From an uncultured Chlamydiaceae bacterium (GTDB taxonomy: Bacteria > Chlamydiota > Chlamydiia > Chlamydiales > Parachlamydiaceae), in assembly GCA_945957185.1 (NCBI GenBank), contig CAMFKA010000031.1, positions 1 to 13,471 of the forward strand: 13,471 nt of DNA. Reading direction: 5' to 3'. This document shows positions 1 through 6,551 of this stretch, in pieces. How positions within the stretch are numbered: position 1 is the first letter of the stretch; each line of letters starts with the position of its first letter. The notes under the pieces were generated by a model. It searched no databases. It was given only the letters and a program-made list of their open reading frames with translations, and was not told the DNA's origin. The translations under genes were made by a program, and so were the position numbers.

Positions 1-17
1 CTAAAATAAGATTCGTC

Positions 18-48
18 TAACCCACAGCTCCTACGTCGCAGTGGGCTA
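18..48 (-). terminator. Weak hairpin, possible rpsT terminator
   Basis: TAACCCAC (18-25) can pair with GTGGGCTA (41-48), with one internal mismatch and a 15-nt loop. Read on the minus strand the stem is followed by a T-rich stretch (TCTTATTTT). It lies about 94 nt beyond the rpsT stop codon, so it could end that transcript. The stem is short and the loop large, so this is tentative. Nothing else in 1-141 looks like a gene. Confidence 0.25.
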
Positions 49-103
49 TAAAATCGGTCGCGCTCGCGCTCTAGCTGCAATTTCCCTTAAATTGACGACA
101 TTG

Positions 104-127
104 GGGCAAGGGCACGGGCAAGGGATT
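104..127. repeat. Short hexamer repeat (GGGCAN), about 3.5 units
   Basis: Three tandem hexamers, GGGCAA, GGGCAC and GGGCAA, are followed by a partial GGGATT on the plus strand. The tract lies just beyond the stop codon of rpsT, in the 3' flank of that gene. It resembles the RGGCAN hexamers that build the much larger inverted repeat at 9985-10079. It may be a decayed or short member of the same simple-sequence family, though with this few units chance is also possible. Confidence 0.45.
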
Positions 128-141
128 TGGATCCTACACAA

Positions 142-429
142 CTATGCTTTCGCTGCGCGTGCTGCCAAACGAGCCTTTGTGCGGCTGACTGTATTTTGCT
201 TCAAGATACCGTGTTTGACGCCTTTGTCGAGTACGCTGTAAACTTCGTTAAGCTTCTCTTTGGAGCATGCAGCGTCGTTCTTAGCAAGGCATTCTTCCAG
301 TGATCGAATTGTCGTTCTCACGGCTGCCTTGTAAGAGCGGTTGCGTAGGCGACGTTTTTCATTTTGTTTGTCGCGCTTCAAAGGTGTTGGTATTTTTTGC
401 TTTGCTTTCTTTTCGTTTTCTTTAGCCAT
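142..429 (-). CDS. rpsT: 30S ribosomal protein S20
   Basis: Primary 16S rRNA-binding protein of the small ribosomal subunit, acting early in 30S assembly. The 95-residue product is short and very basic, as expected for S20. It has the family pattern: a Lys/Arg-rich N-terminal half with KRRLRNRSYKAAVRT around residues 25-40, a central helix (LNEVYSVLDKGVKHGIL), and an Ala/Arg/Lys-rich C-terminus ending ARLAARAAKA. The extended lysine-rich N-terminus and the RNRSYK segment resemble chlamydial S20 proteins as I remember them. The start is ATG at 429, with GAGG four bases upstream; the stop is TAG. It stands alone on this strand, divergent from the PpiD-like gene, with its own promoter candidate at 469-497. 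Confidence 0.95.
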   Translation of the reverse strand: MAKENEKKAKQKIPTPLKRDKQNEKRRLRNRSYKAAVRTTIRSLEECLAKNDAACSKEKLNEVYSVLDKGVKHGILKQNTVSRTKARLAARAAKA

Positions 430-468
430 TATTCCTCAAGCTGTAAAGGTTAAACTGATTCTGTAAAC

Positions 469-497
469 ATTGTACCGTTCTTGCATTAATTCGTAAA
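469..497 (-). promoter_or_regulatory. Candidate sigma-70 promoter for rpsT
   Basis: Read on the minus strand: -35 TTTACG (492-497), a 17-bp spacer, and -10 TACAAT (469-474, five of six consensus bases). Transcription would begin near 462, giving a leader of about 33 nt before the S20 start. Assigned from sequence match and position only. Confidence 0.5.
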
Positions 498-505
498 TCA
501 TCACT

Positions 506-534
506 TTGCAAATTTGCACCTTTTTTGCTACACT
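506..534 (+). promoter_or_regulatory. Candidate sigma-70 promoter for the PpiD-like gene
   Basis: TTGCAA (506-511) and TACACT (529-534) are separated by exactly 17 bp, each matching four of six consensus positions. A start near 541 would leave a leader of about 30 nt containing the AGGAG ribosome binding site at 558-562. It sits back to back with the rpsT promoter candidate. Confidence 0.45.
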
Positions 535-572
535 GGCGCTCTTATACATTCTCCACCAGGAGCGATTTTCTC

Positions 573-2852
573 ATGTTACATTTTTTTCGAACCCATCAAA
601 AATATTTTTTCTTACTGGTGACAATCGTCATTGTGATCAGCTTTTCGTTCTTTGGCACCTACGGAGCGATAGATCCGACAGGTTACCGCGACCAGGAAGC
701 CTTTGTCGCTATTGATGGCACCCGTATTTATCGAAGCGATTTAGAGGAACTTGTTTCATTTATTTCGACCGACAGCGAGGACAAAGTTCTTTTTGGAGGA
801 GAGTGGGGACCCAACTTCTTCAACAATGGCGTTATCTCAAAAGATTTTTTACAAACCGGACTAGCAAGCATTTTGGTGCAAGCTTATAAAAATGAGTTGG
901 CAGAAGACTACATTCCGCGGCATAAAAAAGAGAAATCGTTTCAATTTTATAGACATCCGCAAGCAGATTTCATCACACTAGAAAGCGCATGGTCTTACTT
1001 CTCTCCCGGGATGAAAAATAATGTTGACACTTTGGTTTTAGCAAAAGACCCTCTCGATGCATCCGCTTTTGACGCAAGAGTCAATTTATTTTTAGCAGGC
1101 AGACGAGTTCCCGCCTCCACCCTTAAACAAATATTGAGATTTCAAGAAAATCAACACAGCTGGATCACTCCGGATCCGCAATTGCAATATCTCGACCTCT
1201 CATTATTCGGATATCACACTGTAGACGACTGGTTCGGACCGCGCTTCACTCGTCTGGTCGCAGAATTTATTATCAATGCGTCAAAAGTTGCAGAAAAAAG
1301 AGGCTACCGCGTTTCCAAAGAGGAAGCTTTGGCGGACCTAATGCGCAACAGCGAACTAAGTTATCAGCAGAACAGTAAAAACCCTGCTATCGGTGTGACA
1401 AACAGCACTGAGTACTTTCTGGAGCAACTACGCAAGCTAAACATGGACCCAACCACCGCCGCAAAGGTGTGGAGCCAGGTGTTGCTATTTCGTCAACTGT
1501 TCCACGATGCCGGCAGCGCCGTTTTTGTCGATACGTTCGCTTATTCAAAGGTGAACGAATTCGTTGGACAAGAAGCCTCCGGCGACCTCTATCAACTTGC
1601 TCCCGAATTTCGACTTGGCAGTGGAGAAGACCTTCGCAAGTTTGAAGCTTACTTGCAATCCGTTTCGAAAAAAGATGAAAAAACACCTTTGGCAATCCCC
1701 AAAACACTACTTACTGTCGATGAAGTGAAGAAGACTACACCCGAGCTAGCTCTTAAAAAATATTCACTTCGCGTTGCGCAAGCCGATACGAAACAACTCG
1801 AAGGAAGAGTCTCTCTGAAAGAAACCTGGAATTGGGAAGCTAACGAAGCAAATTGGACGCTCCTTAAAGCTGAGTTTCCGGAATTAGCACTCAAGCCAAG
1901 CAGCACTCGTGAAGAGAGAGTTGCAGCGCTAGACAGATTGGATGATACGACAAGAGCAAGAGTAGACTCTTTTGCCCGAAACAAAATCATCTCCAACGAA
2001 CCCTCCTGGATCGAAACTGCCCTTGGACAGGCTCCACGAAAGCCTCAATCTATCGTCATCCGTTTAAAAGGCGGTAAAGCACCTTTACTAGGCGTAAAAG
2101 ACTCTTTACAGCTGATGAAACAGCTCGATGATGCGACTATTGGCAAAGAGTTCGTGTACTCTCCGGATCAACAACGTTACTATGCAATTACCGTGATTGA
2201 AAGGTCCCCTTCTCTGGAACTTTCCACCTATGCCGATGCGGTGCGAGGGGGTGTTTTGGAGGACTTGGCAAAGAAAAAAGTCACCGACGAACAGCTAGAT
2301 AAAATTGTCGCTGCAATCAAAGCAGACGCTGAAAAATCAGGAATTTTGAAGTCCGGACAACCGTTCACGCGAGACACTGCAGCAACTCTGCGCTTCTATC
2401 CATTCTTTAAAGAATCGCAAGAGAAGCTGAAGAAAGATCCTTCCAGCGAAAAGCTGTTAGTGAAAGCTGCGGAAGGAAATAAAACCTCTGAAAACCAATT
2501 TCAAATTGAAAAGAGCGACTATTCGCAAAGTCGTCACTCCAATGACTCCTACTTTGATGAAAAAGCACTCTTCGGTCTAAAAGAAGAAGGTTGGACTGCT
2601 GTTCAAACATCACCAACCGGAGACCTGCTCTTTTTCCAACTCAAAGCAAAAGGGCTCAATAACAACGGCGAGATCAACGAAAAGATCTCTCAAACTCGAA
2701 ACCTGCTCTCCGATAGCGTCCAAAGAAAAATGATGACAGAGCTGGTAGACCAGTTTAAAAAAGCGGATGCTCTCTCCTTAAAATTCCTAAATCGCAGGAG
2801 CGATGACGGAGAAGGCAGTGCTTCGACAATGGAATCTGAACAAGATGGATGA
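573..2852 (+). CDS. Membrane-anchored PpiD/SurA-like periplasmic foldase (putative)
   Basis: The 759-residue product has the outline of a PpiD-type protein: a short positively charged N-terminus (MLHFFRTHQK), one membrane segment at about residues 11-30, then a long soluble, mostly helical region expected in the periplasm. Directly after the anchor comes a SurA_N/PpiD-like stretch, with AFVAIDGTRIYRSDLEELV matching the usual 'vNG..I....f' pattern. PpiD proteins help outer-membrane proteins fold near the Sec translocon. I cannot point to a clear parvulin (PPIase) core; the stretch around residues 490-550 sits where one might be, but without recognisable signature residues, so catalysis is doubtful. 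ATG at 573 is preferred over the in-frame ATG at 525 because it has AGGAG ten bases upstream and puts the anchor at the N-terminus. The stop overlaps the next gene, suggesting coupling. Confidence 0.6.
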   Translation: MLHFFRTHQKYFFLLVTIVIVISFSFFGTYGAIDPTGYRDQEAFVAIDGTRIYRSDLEELVSFISTDSEDKVLFGGEWGPNFFNNGVISKDFLQTGLASILVQAYKNELAEDYIPRHKKEKSFQFYRHPQADFITLESAWSYFSPGMKNNVDTLVLAKDPLDASAFDARVNLFLAGRRVPASTLKQILRFQENQHSWITPDPQLQYLDLSLFGYHTVDDWFGPRFTRLVAEFIINASKVAEKRGYRVSKEEALADLMRNSELSYQQNSKNPAIGVTNSTEYFLEQLRKLNMDPTTAAKVWSQVLLFRQLFHDAGSAVFVDTFAYSKVNEFVGQEASGDLYQLAPEFRLGSGEDLRKFEAYLQSVSKKDEKTPLAIPKTLLTVDEVKKTTPELALKKYSLRVAQADTKQLEGRVSLKETWNWEANEANWTLLKAEFPELALKPSSTREERVAALDRLDDTTRARVDSFARNKIISNEPSWIETALGQAPRKPQSIVIRLKGGKAPLLGVKDSLQLMKQLDDATIGKEFVYSPDQQRYYAITVIERSPSLELSTYADAVRGGVLEDLAKKKVTDEQLDKIVAAIKADAEKSGILKSGQPFTRDTAATLRFYPFFKESQEKLKKDPSSEKLLVKAAEGNKTSENQFQIEKSDYSQSRHSNDSYFDEKALFGLKEEGWTAVQTSPTGDLLFFQLKAKGLNNNGEINEKISQTRNLLSDSVQRKMMTELVDQFKKADALSLKFLNRRSDDGEGSASTMESEQDG

Positions 2853-3456
2853 AATTGTCCCCATGGCGCCGATCGATTTTTTTGAAATCGGCGCCGATAT
2901 CTTACCACTCAAAGCCGAAAAGCCCTTTGCGATAGACTCTCGCAATTTTGCACATTTTCGGCTGCCTGACACGTCCGCTTTGTGTAACGAAACCGCCTAC
3001 GCGGAGGTGGCGTTAGGGTGGTCCAAGGAAGGTCTTGAATTGGCCGTCCGTGCAGACTCCCTTAGCCGCGTCGAGCTCATGATCGACACGCGCGACGTGA
3101 AGACTTCAGGGTATAACACGCGCTTTTGTCACCACTTTTACTTCCTTCCGGAAGCTATTGACGGAGTACAGGCCGGAGAGCTCACCCGTTTCCGCACAGA
3201 GGACACTCACGAATTGTGCGACCCTAAAGCGCTACAAGTCAAATTTAAAAGGCAAGCTAGCCAAGAAACGCTCCACATCTTTATTCCGGCATCATGTTTA
3301 CATGGATACGATCCCGACCAGTTTCGTCGGATGGGTTTTAATTATCGACTTATGAATACCCAACGCGACCTTCAACATTTTTCTGTCATCTCAGAGGAAT
3401 TTCAAATCGAGCAGCAACCATCCTTGTGGGCTAGCCTAAACCTCTCAAACGGATAA
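2845..3456 (+). CDS. Hypothetical protein, possible CBM9/DOMON-like beta-sandwich
   Basis: About 203 residues from ATG 2845. The body reads like a carbohydrate-binding-module-9-like or DOMON-type beta-sandwich: alternating strands (AEVALGWSKEGLELAVRAD), then VELMIDTRDVKTSGYNTRFCHHFYFLP, an IFIPASCLHGY segment, MGFNYRLMNT, and a closing PSLWASLNL. The 'DTRD' and 'gfNY' elements are common in CBM9-like domains; this assignment is from pattern memory and is moderate at best. There is no signal peptide. The start is uncertain: ATG 2803 has AGGAG only 2 nt away and overlaps the upstream gene by 50 nt; ATG 2845 overlaps by 8 nt, which fits translational coupling; ATG 2863 is also possible. A strong hairpin lies in its first codons (2865-2895). 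The gene is followed by the long palindrome at 3480-3711. Confidence 0.6.
   Translation: MDEIVPMAPIDFFEIGADILPLKAEKPFAIDSRNFAHFRLPDTSALCNETAYAEVALGWSKEGLELAVRADSLSRVELMIDTRDVKTSGYNTRFCHHFYFLPEAIDGVQAGELTRFRTEDTHELCDPKALQVKFKRQASQETLHIFIPASCLHGYDPDQFRRMGFNYRLMNTQRDLQHFSVISEEFQIEQQPSLWASLNLSNG
2865..2895 (+). other. GC-rich hairpin at a gene boundary
   Basis: GGCGCCGAT (2865-2873) pairs perfectly with ATCGGCGCC (2887-2895) around a T-rich 13-nt loop; an alternative register extends the stem to 11 pairs with a GATC bulge. It begins 13 nt after the stop codon of the PpiD-like gene and lies in the first codons of the next. It could attenuate or terminate read-through, or mask the start region of the downstream gene. 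No T-run follows, so a classical terminator is unlikely. Confidence 0.5.
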
Positions 3457-3479
3457 TTTCCGGAACTACTCGTAATGAC

Positions 3480-3711
3480 AGTCAACATCAACCTTGTTTC
3501 ATGGCTAACCACTGAGCCAGTGAGATCACTGAGAATTTATGAGAAATATAAGAGAAGTCATATTTTTCAATACCAAATATCAACTTAACAATCGCAATCA
3601 AAATTTGAAAAATTTAACTCTCCCCATCTCATACCCTCTCTGTGATCTCACTGGCTCAGTGGTTAATTATGCAACGATACCACTCTTTGCTGGTCCTAGT
3701 TTATGTTGACT
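3480..3711. repeat. Nested long palindrome, MITE-like non-coding element
   Basis: The interval holds no plausible gene. It is a nested inverted repeat. Outermost, AGTCAACATCAAC (3480-3492) matches the complement of 3699-3711 at 12 of 13 bases. Inside, a perfect 24-bp arm at 3506-3529 matches 3642-3665; it begins TAACCACTGAGCCAGTGAGA. Further in, TATGAGA (3538-3544) pairs with 3627-3633 and ATTTTTCAA (3562-3570) with 3605-3613, so the fold continues imperfectly to a loop of about 34 nt. The interior is AT-rich, unlike the flanking genes. This architecture resembles a miniature inverted-repeat element, but I see no clear target-site duplication and no second copy in the window. As RNA it would form a very long hairpin that could end the upstream transcript. 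Confidence 0.75.
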
Positions 3712-3734
3712 TGCAACAAATTTTTTGATTTACT
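3706..3734 (+). promoter_or_regulatory. Candidate promoter for the gcv operon
   Basis: TTGACT (3706-3711) and TTTACT (3729-3734) have a 17-bp spacer and match the consensus at five and four of six positions. The -35 hexamer is the outer tip of the palindromic element, so the element may have supplied or rewired this promoter. Transcription would start near 3741, just upstream of the GAGG binding site (3751-3754) for gcvT. No glycine-riboswitch-like fold is evident, and the leader of about 24 nt would be too short for one. Confidence 0.45.
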
Positions 3735-3764
3735 TCGTCCTTACGTCTGTGAGGAATTGTCGCT

Positions 3765-4832
3765 ATGGAAACCACTCTCTATCACACTCATATCGAATTG
3801 GGTGGTAAAATCGTCGAATTCGCAGGCTGGCAGATGCCTATCCAATACCGAGGGATCTTGCAGGAGCATAAAGCTGTGCGGGAAGGGATCGGCATCTTCG
3901 ACGTTTCGCATATGGGAAGAATTGTTGTAGAAGGAGATGACGCCGAAAAGTTTTTAGACTCTCTTTCGACAAACAAGATCGCAGGCAAACCGGACTACAG
4001 CGCCACTTACACCGTCCTTCCAAATGAGCAAGGCACCTGCGTCGATGATGTCATCATCTACAAACAAAATAAGAGCCACTATTTTCTCATCGTCAACGCA
4101 GGAAACCGCGCTAAAGACCTTGCCCACCTAAAGCACTATGCAAACAAATTTTCTGTCACCATCAAAGACCGTTTTGATTTGGAAGGAATTTTATCCCTGC
4201 AGGGCCCAAAAGCCTTAGAGATCGCTTCAACGTTATTTCCTGAAGCTCTGCAATTGAAAAAAATGCAATTTGCGAACGTCATCTATCATAACACCCCTTT
4301 AATCGTGGCGACAACAGGATATACCGGGGAATCCGGAATCGAAATCTACGCTCCAACCGCAATTATAAAATCACTGTGGGATCACTTCACACAGTTGGGC
4401 GCTGTTCCTATTGGCCTTGGAGCAAGAGATACCTTGCGATTGGAAATGGGATTCGCTCTTTATGGCCATGAACTAAGCGACGAAATCTACCCTCATGAAT
4501 CCGTGTCGTCATGGACAATCAAATGGGACGACAGAGATTTTGTAGGAAAAGATGCGATGTTAAAGAGAAAGGCGACCTCTGAAACATGCCAAAGAGGGGT
4601 GATGTTAGAAGAGAAAGGAATTCCTCGCGAAGGATATTCAGTGTTTGTCGAGGGGCAACCAAACGGTAAGGTCACGTCGGGAACTTTTTCCCCCTCGCTA
4701 GAAAAAGGGATCGCCATCGTTCAATTTGAGAAGAGCGTTGAAATCGGTCAACCCGTTGAAATACAAATAAGACAACAATTAGCAAGGGGACGCGTTGTTC
4801 CTCTGCCATTTTATCATAAGAGGACATCATGA
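3765..4832 (+). CDS. gcvT: Glycine cleavage system T protein (aminomethyltransferase)
   Basis: Transfers the methylene group from aminomethyl-lipoyl H protein to tetrahydrofolate, releasing ammonia and forming 5,10-methylene-THF. The 355-residue length is typical. Family motifs are clear: GGKIVEFAGWQMPIQY (13-28), HKAVREGIGIFDVSHMG (35-51) and NEQGTCVDDVIIY (87-99), which contains the paired aspartates D94/D95 where the essential folate-site acid lies. Also present are the TGYTGESGIEIY signature and GLGARDTLRLEMGFALYGHE in the second half, then the C-terminal barrel (GKVTSGTFSPSLEKGIAIV). ATG 3765 has GAGG ten bases upstream. It is the first gene of the gcv operon, and its TGA stop overlaps the gcvH ATG by four bases. 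Confidence 0.97.
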   Translation: METTLYHTHIELGGKIVEFAGWQMPIQYRGILQEHKAVREGIGIFDVSHMGRIVVEGDDAEKFLDSLSTNKIAGKPDYSATYTVLPNEQGTCVDDVIIYKQNKSHYFLIVNAGNRAKDLAHLKHYANKFSVTIKDRFDLEGILSLQGPKALEIASTLFPEALQLKKMQFANVIYHNTPLIVATTGYTGESGIEIYAPTAIIKSLWDHFTQLGAVPIGLGARDTLRLEMGFALYGHELSDEIYPHESVSSWTIKWDDRDFVGKDAMLKRKATSETCQRGVMLEEKGIPREGYSVFVEGQPNGKVTSGTFSPSLEKGIAIVQFEKSVEIGQPVEIQIRQQLARGRVVPLPFYHKRTS

Positions 4833-5194
4833 AATTTACACGTACACATGAGTGGGTCAAAGTGGAAAACGGAATCGGAACGGTGGGAGTTTCGGAACAT
4901 GCGCAAAAAGAATTGGGCGACATTGTTTATGTAGAGCTCCCTCAAGTGGGTAAAGAGGTGAAAGCAGGACAAGAGGTTGCTGTTCTAGAGTCCACTAAAG
5001 CAGCTGCAGATGTCTATTCACCTGTCTCGGGAATCATCACAGAAGTGAATAGTGATTTAAGCAATACATCCGAACTGATCAATCAGTCCCCTCAAGAGAA
5101 TGGATGGATCTATAAGCTACGCATGACCAACCTGGATGAAATTTTACAATTGCAGGATGAAAAGACCTACCTGTCTACTATCGAAGGACATTAA
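4829..5194 (+). CDS. gcvH: Glycine cleavage system H protein (lipoyl carrier)
   Basis: Small lipoylated shuttle that carries the aminomethyl group between the P, T and L proteins. The 121-residue sequence shows the whole family outline: RTHEWVKVENGIGTVGVSEHAQKELGDIVYVELP (residues 5-38), then the lipoyl hairpin AVLESTKAAADVYSP with the modified lysine at K57, then SGIITEVN and a C-terminal NGWIYKL segment. Lipoylation would need LplA or LipA/LipB encoded elsewhere. The start overlaps the gcvT stop as ATGA, with AGAGG just upstream, so translation is probably coupled. The stop TAA is four bases before the gcvPA start. Confidence 0.97.
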   Translation: MKFTRTHEWVKVENGIGTVGVSEHAQKELGDIVYVELPQVGKEVKAGQEVAVLESTKAAADVYSPVSGIITEVNSDLSNTSELINQSPQENGWIYKLRMTNLDEILQLQDEKTYLSTIEGH

Positions 5195-5198
5195 GTCT

Positions 5199-6551
5199 AT
5201 GGATTTTGTTTCAAATCAAGCACACCAGATCGGGGAGATGCTCATCAGCCTAGGCATTTCATCTATTGATGAACTTTTCATTGATATCCCCCAAAAAATC
5301 AAAAGAGACCGACCGACGGAAGATGATGGTCTTTCAGAATGGGAGGGGATCCAATGGATGCAAAAATTGGCAGACAAAAACCAGTTCTCCCAATTTGAAA
5401 ACTATATGGGAGCGGGCTGCTATGAACATCATGTTCCTGCATTGGTGAGCGCGATTACAGCAAAATCTGAATTTTTAACGTCCTACACACCCTATCAAGC
5501 AGAAGCATCTCAAGGGATGCTGCAAATCATCTTCGAATTTCAAACAGCCGTCTGCGGCTTGACAGGGATGGATACCGCAAACGCATCTCTTTATGACGGA
5601 GCCTCTGCTTGCGCAGAAGCCCTGTTAATGGCGCTACGTCTACAAAAACCAAAAAACAAAATTGTCATCGCACAATCGGTCCATCCACACTACATCGAAG
5701 TGATCAAACAGTACATAGAGTGTCATGAAGCAACCATAGAGGTTGTTCCTTTCGACAAAGAAGGGCTTCTCGACTTCTCTGCTCTTAAAAACGCCCTCAC
5801 GGAAGATTGCGCTGCTCTACTGCTTCAAACCCCCACATTTTTAGGCAATATCGACGCAGTGGACAAGGCGTTTACAATCGCTCACGAAGCCGGAGCCCTC
5901 GCAATTCTGTGCGGCAATCCTCTCGCTTACGGTCTTTTCCGTAACGCTAAAGAATGGGGCGCAGACATTGCTGTAGGCGATATGCAACCCTTCGGGATAC
6001 CGATGCAGTTTGGAGGACCCCACGTCGGTTATATTGCTTGCAAAACTGAATTTATTCGACAGCTTCCGGGTCGCATTGTAGGCGAAACAAAAGACACTGA
6101 GGGACGTCGTGGATTTGTACTGACCCTTCAAGCTCGAGAACAACATATAAGACGAGAAAAAGCGACTTCAAACATTTGTAGCAATCAAGCATTAGCAGCA
6201 TTGGCAAGCCTAGTTGCTATGCTATGGTATGGAAAGCAAGGGGTACACGATCTCGCTTTGACAAATTATCAAAGGGCCTCCTATCTCCGCAGCAAGCTCT
6301 CAGCGATTCCTGGAATACGCCTTCTTAACGATGCGCCCATCTTCAACGAATTTGCTATCGCATTCCCTCTTCCGCCAGAGACCGTTCTTTCTCACTACGA
6401 AAAAGAGGGCATTATTCCCGGTGTAAGCCTGGAGAATTTCTACCCCAGTCTTTCCGATTATTTTCTTATTGCAGTCACAGAGACGAAAAACCGTTATCAG
6501 CTCGACAAATTTGTTGCTGCGACAGAAAAATTAATGGAGGGGATCGTATGA
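5199..6551 (+). CDS. gcvPA: Glycine dehydrogenase (decarboxylating) subunit 1
   Basis: N-terminal half of the split P protein, which with GcvPB decarboxylates glycine on PLP and loads the aminomethyl group on lipoyl-H. It is 450 residues, the normal size for the split form. Diagnostic segments are FENYMGAGCYEHHVP (66-80), TSYTPYQAEASQGMLQIIFEFQT (94-116) and LTGMDTANASLYDGASACAEA (121-141), with FGGPHVGYIACK and RREKATSNICSNQALAAL later. The PLP lysine is expected in subunit 2, not here. The start at 5199 is chosen over the longer frame from 5136 because it has AAGGA ten bases upstream and avoids a large overlap with gcvH. The stop overlaps the gcvPB start (ATGA). Confidence 0.96.
   Translation: MDFVSNQAHQIGEMLISLGISSIDELFIDIPQKIKRDRPTEDDGLSEWEGIQWMQKLADKNQFSQFENYMGAGCYEHHVPALVSAITAKSEFLTSYTPYQAEASQGMLQIIFEFQTAVCGLTGMDTANASLYDGASACAEALLMALRLQKPKNKIVIAQSVHPHYIEVIKQYIECHEATIEVVPFDKEGLLDFSALKNALTEDCAALLLQTPTFLGNIDAVDKAFTIAHEAGALAILCGNPLAYGLFRNAKEWGADIAVGDMQPFGIPMQFGGPHVGYIACKTEFIRQLPGRIVGETKDTEGRRGFVLTLQAREQHIRREKATSNICSNQALAALASLVAMLWYGKQGVHDLALTNYQRASYLRSKLSAIPGIRLLNDAPIFNEFAIAFPLPPETVLSHYEKEGIIPGVSLENFYPSLSDYFLIAVTETKNRYQLDKFVAATEKLMEGIV

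Noticed and set aside
1..60. tRNA or tmRNA end at the left edge
   Set aside because: A CCCAC/GTGGG stem is present but there is no T-loop consensus, CCA end or cloverleaf on either strand.
41..241. Plus-strand ORF of 66 codons at the left edge
   Set aside because: It overlaps the 3' end of rpsT in antisense, includes the hexamer repeat, and has no binding site or family pattern.
3713..3764. Glycine riboswitch upstream of gcvT
   Set aside because: The putative leader is about 24 nt, far too short, and no glycine-aptamer-like core is visible.
3703..3930. Plus-strand ORF of 75 codons overlapping the gcvT start
   Set aside because: It is out of frame with gcvT, which is unmistakable, and it begins inside the palindrome end.
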